A stretch of 64,000 bases of DNA from Litchfieldia alkalitelluris (GCF_002153425.1 NZ_KZ119600.1:1153714-1217713); one strand, 5' to 3'; shown: positions 26,702-36,179, numbered from the stretch's first letter. Translations and numbers: made by a program. The notes: generated by a model from the letters alone, not told the origin.

Positions 26702-26782
26702 GTCTTCCATTGATGATTCTCATTCATTGGGGATTTTCTATATTTAGATAGTTATTTATAGTTTTAAACAGGTTTAGTAGAG

Positions 26783-26842
26783 GATGTTCCATCAGTGGCT
26801 GAAAGGTGAGGGTGATGCCACTTGCAGGAACATCTTTTTTTG
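26783..26842 (+). terminator. Intrinsic terminator after the GNAT gene
   Basis: GATGTTCC...GTGGC pairs with GCCAC...GGAACATC, a stem with an internal mismatch block, and is followed by TTTTTTTGTTTTTTG. Confidence 0.8.
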
Positions 26843-26896
26843 TTTTTTGATTGTTTGTTGGTTGTTTGTTTCTTTGTATACGAGGGGGGTTTTTAT

Positions 26897-27035
26897 GGAC
26901 AGTTTATCAATTTGAAGCTTGCTTAGTGTCTTTGAGAGTGAGTGTCATGGACAGTTTAGCAATTAAAAATAGGAAAACTGTCTTTGAAGGCTTGTTTGAA
27001 GGACAGATTTCTAATTAAAACTAGGAAAACTGTCC
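26897..27035. repeat. Array 7: three GGACAGTTT hairpins at 52-bp spacing
   Basis: GGACAG starts at 26897, 26949 and 27001, exactly 52 bp apart. Units two and three carry GGACAG(T/A)TT, an A-rich loop (CTAATTAAAACTAGG type) and AAAACTGTCY, giving a 9-10 bp stem. The first unit has lost most of its right arm. This is the shortest and most decayed array and uses a stem unlike the others. The rest of the 26702-27207 gap is AT-rich promoter-like DNA. Confidence 0.75.
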
Positions 27036-27207
27036 AAGAGAGATCAAGAAGTTTCATAGACAAAAATTTTCGTATTACAAATATCGACATATTAATATTT
27101 TAATATAACATTAATATTGGAAATTAGACATAATTTGTGCGATAATTGTCTGGTTTTTAGTGGTAATATTTTATTATTGTAGAGAATTAAATTAGGAGGG
27201 TGACAGA

Positions 27208-28644
27208 ATGGGATTTATCGATTCAATATTAGATGGAGTAAACTACATCGTTGACTTTGGAAATAACATCTTGTGGACTTATGTTCTTATCGGTTTATTG
27301 ATTGGGTTGGGGATTTATTTTACAATTCGAACGAAATTTGTACAGTTTCGACTCTTCGGAGAAATGTTTCGAGTTATAACGGAGAAGAAAACGAGTGACA
27401 AGGGAATCTCCGCGTTCCAGGCGTTTACAATCAGTACGGCATCAAGGGTTGGAACGGGTAACTTAACAGGTGTGGCACTAGCAATTGCGATAGGTGGTCC
27501 AGGTGCTGTTTTCTGGATGTGGATGGTTGCAATTATTGGTATGGCGACTTCTTTTATAGAAAGTACGTTAGCGCAAGTGTACAAAGTGAAAGATGGGGAT
27601 AATTTCCGAGGTGGTCCGGCGTATTACATGGAAAAAGTGCTTAAAAAACGTGGACTTGGTATCGTCTTCGCTATTTTACTTACATTATGCTTTGGTTTGA
27701 TCTTTAACTCTGTTCAAGCAAATACGATTACAGGTGCATTTGAAAATGCATTTGGAACGAGTCCATTTATTCTAGGATTAATCATTGCTACTGTTGCGGG
27801 GATTATCATTTTTGGTGGCGTGAGAAGGATTGCGCGAGTAACGCAAGTCGTTGTTCCGTTTATGGCTATCATATATTTAATCATTGCCTTCTATGTCGTT
27901 GTTACAAATATCACAGAAATTCCAGCTGTGTTTAACTTAATCCTATCTAGTGCATTCGGTATGAATGAGATGATTGGAGGAGGAATTGGTGCTGCAATCA
28001 TGCAAGGGGTTAGACGTGGTTTATTCTCCAACGAAGCTGGTATGGGTAGTGTGCCGAACGCAGCTGCAACAGCAAACGTTAGTCACCCTGCAAAACAAGG
28101 GTTGTTACAGAGTCTTGGCGTTTTCTTTGATACAATCATTATCTGTTCAGCAACGGCGTTTATCATTTTATTAACAGATGTGTATCAAATGGGAGAATTA
28201 ACTGGTATTCAATTGACACAAGGAGCTTTAGAAACGCATGTTGGTGCATGGGCGACAAGCTTCGTTGCAATCGCTATTTTATTCTTTGCATTTAGCTCCA
28301 TTATCGGTAACTATTACTATGGTGAAACGAATATTGAGTTTATCCGTAATAATACAATTTGGCTTCAAGTTTACCGTACAGCAGTAGTTCTCATGGTTGT
28401 CTTTGGTGCTGTTGCTGAGGTTGGCCTCGTATGGAACATGGCTGATTTATTTATGGGACTAATGGCGGTTATTAACTTGATTGTGATCTTCCTCATTGGT
28501 AAAGTTGCTTATCAAGTATTGGATGACTACACGAGTCAACGTCGCAAAGGCAAAGACCCAGTTTTTTATTCAGAAAACATTGAAGGACTTGAAGGTGCTG
28601 AATGCTGGGACAAAGCTGAATTAACTTCTCGTGAAAATAAGTAA
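27208..28644 (+). CDS. Alanine/glycine:cation symporter (AGCS family)
   Basis: A 478-residue protein with 11 predicted helices. The AGCS signatures are clear: KGISAFQAFTISTASRVGTG near residue 65, GPGAVFWMWMVAIIGMATSF near 92, GGPAYYME near 132, and GVRRGLFSNEAGMGSVPNAA near 268. Members couple Na+ or H+ to uptake of alanine or glycine. A glycine-responsive leader occurs elsewhere in the window, but not in front of this gene. The ATG has AGGAGGGTGA upstream. A hairpin at 28714 follows. Confidence 0.93.
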   Translation: MGFIDSILDGVNYIVDFGNNILWTYVLIGLLIGLGIYFTIRTKFVQFRLFGEMFRVITEKKTSDKGISAFQAFTISTASRVGTGNLTGVALAIAIGGPGAVFWMWMVAIIGMATSFIESTLAQVYKVKDGDNFRGGPAYYMEKVLKKRGLGIVFAILLTLCFGLIFNSVQANTITGAFENAFGTSPFILGLIIATVAGIIIFGGVRRIARVTQVVVPFMAIIYLIIAFYVVVTNITEIPAVFNLILSSAFGMNEMIGGGIGAAIMQGVRRGLFSNEAGMGSVPNAAATANVSHPAKQGLLQSLGVFFDTIIICSATAFIILLTDVYQMGELTGIQLTQGALETHVGAWATSFVAIAILFFAFSSIIGNYYYGETNIEFIRNNTIWLQVYRTAVVLMVVFGAVAEVGLVWNMADLFMGLMAVINLIVIFLIGKVAYQVLDDYTSQRRKGKDPVFYSENIEGLEGAECWDKAELTSRENK

Positions 28645-28713
28645 ATTAGGTATCTCATAAACAATAATTTTTTCAAAAAATGATGATGTATCATAAAATA
28701 AGCACCCGATGTG

Positions 28714-28746
28714 ACACCCCCATTCAAACAGTGTAGAATGGGGGTG
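28714..28746. terminator. Strong hairpin between the AGCS and lipoprotein genes
   Basis: CACCCCCATTC and GAATGGGGGTG form an 11-bp perfect stem with an 11-base loop. A T run is lacking on the + strand, so it may be a weak terminator or a leader structure for the lipoprotein mRNA beginning at 28782. Confidence 0.5.
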
Positions 28747-28781
28747 ATTACGTTTGGAAATAAAAGTATAGAGGTGTAAAA

Positions 28782-29615
28782 ATGAAAACATTGTCACTGA
28801 AAAAATCAATATTTGCGCTCATTGTTACTAGTGTTCTAGCTTTGGCAGCTTGTGGGCAAGGGGACGGAGACGAATCTGATTCTCATGGTGCAAATTCAGA
28901 ACTAAATTTAGATCCATTGGCAGTAGAGTTAATTATGGATGAAGAAGGGGATCCAGGTACGGAGATTGTAATCCAGGCATTAGTTACACAAGGAGAAGAA
29001 AAAGTGGACGATGCTAGTGAAGTCATATTTGAGATTTGGGAGCAAGGACAGAAAGAAGAAAGTGAATTCATTGAAGTGGAAGAGTCTCTTGGGGATGGGG
29101 TATATGAGTTAGTCCATATATTCGAAAATGAAAACATCTATTTTGTTCAACCACATGTTACTGCCCGCGGCCAACACATGATGCCAGTAGGGGAAATAAA
29201 AATTGGTGATGCTCCAGAAAGACTAGAAGAAGATGAGTTAGACGATCACGACCATATGGATCACGACCATCATGGTGGTGAAGATGGAGAAGGTGATGGC
29301 CATCATCATCATGTGGAAGATCTGACGATTGACTGGAAAACAGGAGAAATCATTCAATCAGAAAATACAGAGTTGGCGGTATACATTGAATTAGAAGGTT
29401 CCGCGTTAACAGGTGGGGACATTCAATTTGAAATTTGGCAGGACGGTGATGAGCGGCATACATGGCTAGAGGCCGACGAAACTAATCCAGGTGAGTATAC
29501 GGCGACACACACTTTCGAAAGAACTGGAGATTATTTCATTGAGATACATGTAGAAGATGATTCTGGTTTACATGAGCATAAATTAATGGAAGTGTCGGTT
29601 GACCATTCGCACTAG
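28782..29615 (+). CDS. Lipoprotein with two YtkA/FixH-like domains and a His-rich linker
   Basis: A 277-residue protein. The signal peptide ends in a lipobox, LALAACGQ, so it should be lipid-anchored outside the membrane. Two beta-sandwich domains follow (about residues 45-135 and 185-270). Both contain the pattern FEIWEQGQ/FEIWQDGD, then GVYELVHIFE / GEYTATHTFE, as in YtkA-like domains. The linker near 150-180 is loaded with His and Asp (DHDHMDHDHHGG, GHHHHVED), a probable metal-binding stretch. It may buffer or deliver Cu or Zn; that is inference from composition. GAGGTG precedes the ATG. Confidence 0.82.
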   Translation: MKTLSLKKSIFALIVTSVLALAACGQGDGDESDSHGANSELNLDPLAVELIMDEEGDPGTEIVIQALVTQGEEKVDDASEVIFEIWEQGQKEESEFIEVEESLGDGVYELVHIFENENIYFVQPHVTARGQHMMPVGEIKIGDAPERLEEDELDDHDHMDHDHHGGEDGEGDGHHHHVEDLTIDWKTGEIIQSENTELAVYIELEGSALTGGDIQFEIWQDGDERHTWLEADETNPGEYTATHTFERTGDYFIEIHVEDDSGLHEHKLMEVSVDHSH

Positions 29616-29622
29616 AACAATG

Positions 29623-29656
29623 AGGCTGATCCTAAAACAACTTTTAGGGTCAGCCT
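29623..29656 (+). terminator. Intrinsic terminator after the lipoprotein gene
   Basis: AGGCTGATCCTAAAA pairs with TTTTAGGGTCAGCCT around a short loop. The following sequence (ATTGTATAG) is only weakly T-rich. Confidence 0.65.
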
Positions 29657-29729
29657 ATTGTATAGATAACAAACATTCATGGGTGAATCTTTGTTAGAGG
29701 GTAAATCCATGATAGAATGGGTGCTGGTG

Positions 29730-30455
29730 ATGAAAATGAGGAACAAGTATATACAAATATATAAAGACATTGTGGATGACATAACTAAAGCTACATACCA
29801 GCCACAAACCCTATTACCTTCAGAGCATGAGTTAATGGACAAGTACGGTACTTCTAGGGAAACGATTCGTAAAGCTTTGACGTTGCTTGCACAAAACGGT
29901 TTTATCCAGAAGGTTCAAGGGAAGGGTTCGATCGTATTAGATACACCTCGCTTCGATTTCCCAATATCAGGTCTAGTCAGCTTTAAGGAGTTAGCCAATC
30001 AGCTTGGGGAAAACCATAAGACAATTGTGGAAAAACTTGAGTTGCTCCCGCCTACAGAAGATATGAAGGGCATATTACAAATAGATTCTTCAGAGGAAAT
30101 GGTGTGGGAAGTACAGCGTGTGAGGGAAATTGATGATGAGAAGATCATTTTGGACAAAGATTATATTAAGTCCTCTAAGGTGGAAAAATTAAGTAGGGAA
30201 GTCTGTGCTTCCTCCATTTATGAATACATCGAAGGGGAATTGGGATTAACGATTAGCTTTGCTAAGAAAGAAATCACAGTAGAGGAACCAACGAAAGAGG
30301 ATAGGAACCTTCTTGATTTGGAAGGCTTTTCGAATGTTGTTGTCGTCAAAAACTATGTGTATTTAGAGGACGCTAGTATTTTTCAATATACAGAGTCCAG
30401 GCACCGTCCCGACAAGTTCCGTTTCGTCGACTTTGCAAGGAGAACGAAAAACTAA
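29730..30455 (+). CDS. treR: Trehalose operon repressor TreR (GntR/HutC family)
   Basis: A 241-residue regulator that aligns throughout with B. subtilis TreR. The winged helix is at the N-terminus (YIQIYKDIVDDI, LLPSEHELMDKYGTSRETIR, LAQNGFIQKVQGKGSIV), followed by a UTRA effector domain with FPISGLVSFKELANQLG, SSIYEYIEGELGL and a conserved end FQYTESRHRPDKFRFVDFAR. TreR binds trehalose-6-phosphate and represses treP-treA. Those genes are not adjacent: upstream is a lipoprotein gene, downstream a repeat element. The start is uncertain (ATG 29730 or 29736, no strong site). Confidence 0.93.
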   Translation: MKMRNKYIQIYKDIVDDITKATYQPQTLLPSEHELMDKYGTSRETIRKALTLLAQNGFIQKVQGKGSIVLDTPRFDFPISGLVSFKELANQLGENHKTIVEKLELLPPTEDMKGILQIDSSEEMVWEVQRVREIDDEKIILDKDYIKSSKVEKLSREVCASSIYEYIEGELGLTISFAKKEITVEEPTKEDRNLLDLEGFSNVVVVKNYVYLEDASIFQYTESRHRPDKFRFVDFARRTKN

Positions 30456-30462
30456 TCAAATT

Positions 30463-30530
30463 AAAAACTGTCTTTACTGCTCCTGCTGAACCTAACTTCA
30501 GATTTAGAGTTTTGTAAAGACAGTTTTTTT
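30463..30530 (+). terminator. Intrinsic terminator of treR
   Basis: AAAAACTGTCTTTAC pairs with GTAAAGACAGTTTTTTT, with a long interior segment. The pairing is perfect across the outer 14 bases and ends in seven T residues. Confidence 0.85.
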
Positions 30531-30533
30531 ATA

Positions 30534-30795
30534 GGCGCTTACGCTTTTCTTGTCTAGCTCCAGCGCCTATCGGCCCAAGAAACTTTCCTCACCTCGTCTA
30601 CGATAAGTCAACATCAACTCACTACGTTCGTTGTGTTTCCTTTATCTCACGATAGCTTCTTCGGATTAGCTCCTCCAACGAGCGTTTACATCACGAATAT
30701 GCTTCGAGTTGCCTCGACGGATACACTCCAGAGCGATGCTAGTAGAGGAAGAGGCAGTTTTTGTGGCCGATGATCAAGGCGCTTGCGCTTTTCTG
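30534..30795. repeat. Composite dispersed element with GGCGCTTRCGCTTTTCT ends
   Basis: The segment begins GGCGCTTACGCTTTTCTTGT followed by CTAGCTCCAGCGCC, a motif widely seen between Bacillaceae genes. It ends with a second GGCGCTTGCGCTTTTCT in the same orientation. The centre (ACGAGCGTTTACATCACGA, then GAGTTGCCTCGACGGATACA and GTAGAGGAAGAGGCAG) is shared with the element at 25634-26004. It lies between treR and a convergent gene and encodes nothing. Confidence 0.75.
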
Positions 30796-30796
30796 A

Positions 30797-31675
30797 TTAA
30801 CCTGTTTTTTTCTTAAGGTCACTGATGATGGTGCGTTTTAGCTGGCGATCGTGAATCGTTTCATTGAGCCAGTCTTTTGGTGTACCGCCAGTTTCTTCTT
30901 TTACACGGCGGATCAATCGGCTTAAAATGTGGCGCATCACACCAGTGTAGAAAAGATTGTCAATTTTTTTAGCAGAATTCAATAGCTGTTCTACAGCATT
31001 GTGATCACTCACAGGAACATGCTTGACGGCTACGTTTAGGAAGTCTTCAACTATAGCAGATTCGTTGTAGGAAAGGTAGTAGGATGTAATGTCTTCGATG
31101 AGGTCCGGGTGAGTGGCAACTCGTTCCCCCAACTTAGGGATAAAAGTGTCTAATCTGTGATTGATTATAAATTGGAACGATTTTATTGGATTGGCTAGTT
31201 TAATGGCTTCTGATAAGGCTGACATAATCAGTGATTGATCAGATTTACCATCAGCATTTTGGATAGCAATGAGCCTTGATGGCCACAAATGTTTAATGTC
31301 CTCTAGATGTTCGTCCGTGAGATGTTTCAAGATATTCTCGTTTTTCATCCTTGCTTCTTCCATCGGCCTTAAGGCATCGCGGAGGTCGTCCTGCGTCACT
31401 GTATGCAGTTTTTTCCGTTCTACAATTTCCTTGTAGTTTTCTAACGTCTTCGCTGCTTCCTGTGTTGTCTTGTTTGATAAATAAAAAGAATCTAGGAAAC
31501 GTCCAGTTCGGTCGATGACTGCAAAAATCACAGGTGTTTCGTGATCGAATAAGAGGATATTCGACTTTTTCTTTGATATATGTTCCTCGTATTTTACAAC
31601 ATAGCTGCGACTATTTTGTCCATCTAGATTTACATTTTTTCCTAAGAAGCTTGGTGGTAATGTACCCATTGGCAT
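30797..31675 (-). CDS. Uncharacterised 292-residue protein
   Basis: The protein has no signal peptide or membrane segment. The N-terminal 80 residues look like a beta-rich domain (SYVVKYEEHI, SNILLFDHETPVIFAVIDRT, FLDSFYLSNKT). The rest is helical and charged, with basic clusters RLIRRVKEE and RQLKRTIISDLKKKTG at the C-terminus. I do not recognise the family. AAAGGACCGG precedes the ATG. It is a single gene; the composite repeat ends right at its stop codon. Confidence 0.7.
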   Translation of the reverse strand: MPMGTLPPSFLGKNVNLDGQNSRSYVVKYEEHISKKKSNILLFDHETPVIFAVIDRTGRFLDSFYLSNKTTQEAAKTLENYKEIVERKKLHTVTQDDLRDALRPMEEARMKNENILKHLTDEHLEDIKHLWPSRLIAIQNADGKSDQSLIMSALSEAIKLANPIKSFQFIINHRLDTFIPKLGERVATHPDLIEDITSYYLSYNESAIVEDFLNVAVKHVPVSDHNAVEQLLNSAKKIDNLFYTGVMRHILSRLIRRVKEETGGTPKDWLNETIHDRQLKRTIISDLKKKTG

Positions 31676-31890
31676 TCACCGGTCCTTTCAAATGTTTTAA
31701 TTAAAGTGACAGCCTTTACTTATCTTAAGTAAAGGGAGGCTAAGCAATTTGAGGTTTCATTGCTTTTATGTGCTTCTTGGTGTGAAAGGAGTTGGTGGGT
31801 AGTCGTGTTTTTTTATCTCCTATCTCCATCATACCTGTCTTTTGCCTTTAATGCTAATAAGAATAAAAAAATTCTTAAAATTGTTAATGT

Positions 31891-31915
31891 AAAAAAAACG
31901 AAGTCACTTCGTTTT
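31891..31915 (-). terminator. Intrinsic terminator of the yfhD-yfhE-yfhF genes
   Basis: AAAACGAAGTCACTTCGTTTT is a 9-bp stem with a 3-base loop, and the minus strand continues with eight T residues. It lies about 30 bases beyond the yfhD stop. Confidence 0.85.
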
Positions 31916-31941
31916 AGACGATAGGACTTCGTTATATTTGA

Positions 31942-32100
31942 TTATATATTTTCCTTATTAACACGCTGCGTTGCGGCTTCTGCACGAGCTTGTGCTTCAC
32001 GATCTTCCGCATCAGCTAATTCTTCAGAATACTCTACTTCGTGATCCTTTGAAATATTTGGTAACTTTTGATTGCTTCTTTTTTCATTATGTTTTGCCAT
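31942..32100 (-). CDS. yfhD: YfhD family small protein
   Basis: A 52-residue hydrophilic protein. MAKHNEKRSNQKLPNIS is followed by the family signature EEYSEELADAEDREAQARA-like segment (here YSEELADAEDREAQARAEAA). The position next to yfhE, yfhF and recX matches B. subtilis. Function unknown. It is too short for many gene finders but has a good site, AAAGGGTG, before the ATG. Confidence 0.88.
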   Translation of the reverse strand: MAKHNEKRSNQKLPNISKDHEVEYSEELADAEDREAQARAEAATQRVNKENI

Positions 32101-32140
32101 GATGTCTTCACCCTTTCGTCATCTTGGTGTTGGAAAGCTA

Positions 32141-32275
32141 TTAGAGGTTCGCACCATTACCTTTCGCACGTTGATACTCCCGATCCGCAGCTTTAAAATC
32201 AGATTGATATAATACTTCCTGAGTTTTATTAATAGTACGGTGCTCTTCTTTTGTTCTTCTTTTCTTGCTTTCCAT
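32141..32275 (-). CDS. yfhE: YfhE family small protein
   Basis: A 44-residue protein, MESKKRRTKEEHRTINKT then QEVLYQSDFKAADREYQ, matching the YfhE pattern of a basic start and an RT..KTQEVLY core. ATG 32275 has GAGGTG upstream; the longer in-frame version has none. The position between yfhF and yfhD is the B. subtilis order. Function unknown. Confidence 0.85.
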   Translation of the reverse strand: MESKKRRTKEEHRTINKTQEVLYQSDFKAADREYQRAKGNGANL

Positions 32276-32357
32276 ATCTATCACCTCATTAGTCATTTTA
32301 ATCACATATACAGTATGACCTTTAAGATGTAACAATATTCAATTGCCCCAACATTAC

Positions 32358-33257
32358 TCACCTCAGTATGTTTATTAAGGCTGGCTTCAGATTAGGGTAT
32401 TGGAAGGTAAAACCATGTTCCTGAAGCTTATCTGGTAGAACCCGTTGTCCTTCCACTACTAAAATGCTCATTTCCCCTAACACGATTTTTAGCAGGAAAG
32501 CTGGCACTGGCGCCCAATGCGGCTTGTTCAAAACGCTTCCCAATGTTTTGCCAAAGTCGTTCATCCGAAGAGGTTCAGATGCTGTCATATTGACTGGTCC
32601 ACTAATCTCTCCTTGCATGAGGCAGAAGTGAATGGCATTAACTAAGTCGTCGATATGAATCCAGGACAACCACTGCTTCCCACTGCCCAATGGACCTCCG
32701 ATAAAAAGCTTGTACGGAAGCAACATCTTGTTTAATGCCCCTTCATCTTTATCTAAGATCATGCCAAATCTAGCAAAAACGACGCGGACGGAATCGGGAA
32801 CATCGTTTGCGGCTTGTTCCCAAGTTTTTACGACATTGGCTAAAAAATCATTACCGCTCTTGTCCGTTTGTTCAGTGAAAGTTGATTCTTCCGAAGTGCC
32901 GTAATATCCAATAGCAGAAGCGTTAATCAATATCTTGGGCTTCGTCTCCATCTTTGTGATGATACGAGTGATTTCCTTCGTAGCATCGATTCTACTTTGC
33001 AAAATATCTTGTTTCTTTGCTTTCGTCCAACGACCACTATTGAGGTTTTCGCCAGCTAAATTAATGAAGGCAGTTATATCAGTCAATGCCTTCTCTGGCT
33101 CAGCTTGTTCTGTCAGCCATTCCACATATGTAATGTCTTTATGTTGTGTGTGTGGTTTATTTCTTGTCAGAATAACTACCTGGTGCCCTTCTGCCACAAG
33201 CTTCATTGTTAGATGCTTTCCTACAAACCCAGATCCACCTGCAATTGCGATTTTCAT
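32358..33257 (-). CDS. yfhF: TIGR01777-family NAD-dependent epimerase-like protein YfhF
   Basis: A 299-residue SDR-extended protein. It begins MKIAIAGGSGFVGKHLTMKL with the GGxGFVG dinucleotide motif. INLAGENLNSGRW near residue 73 and INASAIGYYG near 115 (catalytic Ser and Tyr with following residues) are typical of the TIGR01777/SulA-like group. WLSWIHIDDLVNAI near 205 and a C-terminal conserved domain (LVVEGQRVLPDKL) complete the family layout. The true substrate of the group is unknown. The start is ATG 33257 with GAGGGGTG upstream. It is divergent from recX, as in B. subtilis. Confidence 0.92.
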   Translation of the reverse strand: MKIAIAGGSGFVGKHLTMKLVAEGHQVVILTRNKPHTQHKDITYVEWLTEQAEPEKALTDITAFINLAGENLNSGRWTKAKKQDILQSRIDATKEITRIITKMETKPKILINASAIGYYGTSEESTFTEQTDKSGNDFLANVVKTWEQAANDVPDSVRVVFARFGMILDKDEGALNKMLLPYKLFIGGPLGSGKQWLSWIHIDDLVNAIHFCLMQGEISGPVNMTASEPLRMNDFGKTLGSVLNKPHWAPVPAFLLKIVLGEMSILVVEGQRVLPDKLQEHGFTFQYPNLKPALINILR

Positions 33258-33415
33258 AACGCACACCCCTCAGAGCATTTTATATTACACGTAACCGTTT
33301 GTGTATAAAATCAAACTATTTTGTTAGAACATTAGCATTGCTTTCATAGGAATGCAATGAAATAATCATAGAGACAATAATTTTTTATCGTAAAAAATAC
33401 AGAGGTGACGGTGCT

Positions 33416-34246
33416 ATGCCAGCTATTAGTAAAATAACAGTAGCTAAAAAGAATAAAGGTCGTTTTCATATATATGTAGATCGCGGGCAAGGAGATGAAT
33501 ATGCCTTGACAGTTTCTGAGGATATATTCGTAAAATGGAGTTTTTCCAAAGGGATGGAATTATCGGAAGACGATATCGTAAAAATTCGTGAAGAAGACGT
33601 ACTAGATAAAGCGTTTCAAAAGACCCTGAACTATCTCTCATATAGAATGCGTTCTGAAAAAGAAGTGCTGCAATATATGAAGGACCAAGAGGTTGGGGAA
33701 GAGGAAGCTAGGCGACTACTTGATAGATTACAGGACTTGAACCTTCTTGATGATCGGGCGTTTGCAGAAGCCTTTGTTCGGACGAAGAAGAATACACAAA
33801 AAAAAGGTCCACTTCTAATAGAGCAAGAGCTGTATCAAAAGGGGATTTCCCAAAAGGATATTGATCATGCCTTAAAGGAATATCCTGAGGAAGAGGAGCT
33901 TGAAAATGCTATAAAGACGGCTTCGAAAAAGCAGACGAGCTACAAGAAGGAAGGAAATCGACAGCGTAAACAAAAGCTCTTGCAGTTTTTAATGCAGAGG
34001 GGCTTTAGTAACGGCATTGCTAAACAGGCAGTGGACAAATGTGAAGCGGAAATTCCTGAGGATTTTGAATGGGAGGGCTTAGTTAAACAGGGGGAAAAGG
34101 CAATAAAGAAGTTTCAGAAGTATGAAGCCTGGGAAAGGGACCAACGAATCAAGCAATACTTGTATCAACGGGGGTTTTCTGGGGACTCCATCGAGGCTTG
34201 GTTTTCTAAAATGAAAGAGGAAGGTTCTCTTGCGGAAGATGAATGA
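33416..34246 (+). CDS. recX: RecX recombination regulator
   Basis: A 276-residue protein of the RecX family, which modulates RecA filaments. The core LNYLSYRMRSEKEVLQYMK near residue 68, LLDDRAFAEAFVRTKK near 112, and PLLIEQELYQKGISQKDID near 130 are the three-helix repeats. Further copies follow (KLLQFLMQRGFSNGIAKQAV; IKQYLYQRGFSGDSIEAW), as in the long Bacillus form. GAGGTGACGG precedes the ATG. The gene is divergent from yfhF and is followed by its own terminator. Confidence 0.93.
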   Translation: MPAISKITVAKKNKGRFHIYVDRGQGDEYALTVSEDIFVKWSFSKGMELSEDDIVKIREEDVLDKAFQKTLNYLSYRMRSEKEVLQYMKDQEVGEEEARRLLDRLQDLNLLDDRAFAEAFVRTKKNTQKKGPLLIEQELYQKGISQKDIDHALKEYPEEEELENAIKTASKKQTSYKKEGNRQRKQKLLQFLMQRGFSNGIAKQAVDKCEAEIPEDFEWEGLVKQGEKAIKKFQKYEAWERDQRIKQYLYQRGFSGDSIEAWFSKMKEEGSLAEDE

Positions 34247-34355
34247 GGCTTGGGTCTTCTTTCAGTTTCAGGGGCAGTTAGGAATAACAGACTAGTTGAT
34301 GGTGCATGAGGTAAATAGGATTTGGACAATATAAAACTGGAAAATGTGGCACACT

Positions 34356-34388
34356 AAAACACTGAGATTCGATTTCGGTGTTTTTTAT
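34356..34388 (+). terminator. Intrinsic terminator of recX
   Basis: AAAACACTGAG with CGGTGTTTTTT forms a short stem closing on a T run. The loop is about nine bases. Confidence 0.7.
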
Positions 34389-34505
34389 TTGAAAGTTGTA
34401 TGAATTGTTTGAAAATAATTGTAAAATGGAAAAGGAATGTGTAGGGGTACTCATATATATAGTTATTTGATGTGAATTTTATTTTTTATGGAAAGGATTT
34501 TGAAT

Positions 34506-36179
34506 ATGACTTCAATCGTTGCTCTCACGCCAATTCTTGCTGTAATGTTATTCCTCGTTGTCCTAAAAATGTCTGCAGTACGTGCTATGACGATAAGTTT
34601 AATTGCAACAGCAGTTTTGGCAGTTATCTATTGGAAGGTGCCACTAAAAATTATTGCAGCTTCGACAATTGAAGGGATTATCATCGGTATCTCTATTTTA
34701 TATATCGTCTTTGGTGCAATTCTATTGTTAAATACATTAAAGCTTTCTGGGGCGATTGATAAGATTCGGACAAGCTTTATGGGAATCTCAGGGGATCGAA
34801 GGGTTCAGCTCATTATTATTGCATGGCTCTTTGGTTCATTTATTGAAGGGGCAGCTGGATTCGGAACACCGCCAGCCATTGCAGCACCATTGCTTGTTGC
34901 TTTAGGTTTTCCAGCATTAGCTGCAGTAGTATTAGCATTGATTGCAGATAGTAGTCCTGTTTCCTTTGGTGCAGTTGGAACGCCGATTATTGTCGGTGTC
35001 GGTCAAGGGGTTCAAGAGGGAGCGCACGTTTCTCCAGTAGTAGCACCTTATGTTGAAGCAAGCGGTGGTATTACTGGTTTTCTACAAAGTATTGCTAGCC
35101 AGGTGATGCAGATAGATATATTTGTAGGAACGTTTATGCCACTTATTATCGTTGCTATGCTCACACGATTTTTTGGTGAAAATAAATCGTGGAAGGAAGG
35201 TTTGGCAATTTGGAAGTTTGCCATTTTTGCAGGGTTAAGTTTCACTGTTCCAGCTTTACTTGTGGCTACATTTTTAGGGCCTGAGTTCCCAGCTATTTTT
35301 GGAGGATTGATTGGTCTAATTATTGTGGTTCCAGCGGCAAAAAAAGGGTTTTTATTACCGAAGGAAGAATGGGAATTTCCTGATCGCAAGGATTGGCTAC
35401 AATCATGGATAGGAACATTAATTGAGAAAGATGACGATAAAGAAGGGGAAAAACCGAAGCTTTCGTTAGTGCAAGCCTGGATTCCATACTTATTAGTTGG
35501 CTTTTTCTTAGTATTAACAAGACTTGAAGTATTGCCATTTAAAGAGATGCTCCAAAGTGTGAGCATTGAATATAATCAAATTCTCGGTTCTGACATACGA
35601 GCGGCAATTGAACCATTTTACTTACCAGGATTTGTGTTCCTTCTTGTAGTTATCATTACAATATTTATTCATAAAATGAGCTTTTCAAAGGTGAAAGCTG
35701 CTTTTACAAAGTCTGGAACAGCAGTTATTGGAACTGGAATCACCTTATTTACGGCAGTACCAATGGTGAGAATCTTCATCAATTCTGGTGTCAATGAGAG
35801 TGGACTCATGAGTATGCCGTTAGAACTCGCTAGTACAGCGGCTGGCATCATGGGAGGTGTTTGGCCGTTAGTAGCTCCAATGATCGGAGCGTTAGGATCG
35901 TTTATATCAGGGAGTGCTACGTTCAGTAATATGATGTTTTCTTTATTCCAGTCAAGTATCGCTGAACAAATTCAGGCTGATCCACGTTTGATCTTGTCGT
36001 TGCAAGTACTAGGTTCGAATGGTGGAAATATGATTTGCGTTGTAAATGTAGTAGCCGCAGCTGCAGTAGTAGGTTTAGTTGGGCGTGAAGGGGCAATTAT
36101 TCGTTTAACGATTGTGCCGATGCTGTATTATTCCTTATTTGCAGGGGTCATTGGTATGATACTCACCCTGTTGCGATGA
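34506..36179 (+). CDS. L-lactate permease (LctP/LldP family)
   Basis: A 557-residue protein with about 13 helices. Family features include [20 protein letters not shown] near residue 118, [18 protein letters not shown] near 150, and [18 protein letters not shown] near 465, the residues lining the lactate path. A charged cytoplasmic loop lies near 300-325. It imports lactate or glycolate with H+. ATG 34506 fits AAAGGA eight bases upstream, better than ATG 34488. The gene lies between recX and yfhH, where B. subtilis has no permease, so it is an insertion relative to that order. Confidence 0.92.
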   Translation: MTSIVALTPILAVMLFLVVLKMSAVRAMTISLIATAVLAVIYWKVPLKIIAASTIEGIIIGISILYIVFGAILLLNTLKLSGAIDKIRTSFMGISGDRRVQLIIIAWLFGSFIEGAAGFGTPPAIAAPLLVALGFPALAAVVLALIADSSPVSFGAVGTPIIVGVGQGVQEGAHVSPVVAPYVEASGGITGFLQSIASQVMQIDIFVGTFMPLIIVAMLTRFFGENKSWKEGLAIWKFAIFAGLSFTVPALLVATFLGPEFPAIFGGLIGLIIVVPAAKKGFLLPKEEWEFPDRKDWLQSWIGTLIEKDDDKEGEKPKLSLVQAWIPYLLVGFFLVLTRLEVLPFKEMLQSVSIEYNQILGSDIRAAIEPFYLPGFVFLLVVIITIFIHKMSFSKVKAAFTKSGTAVIGTGITLFTAVPMVRIFINSGVNESGLMSMPLELASTAAGIMGGVWPLVAPMIGALGSFISGSATFSNMMFSLFQSSIAEQIQADPRLILSLQVLGSNGGNMICVVNVVAAAAVVGLVGREGAIIRLTIVPMLYYSLFAGVIGMILTLLR

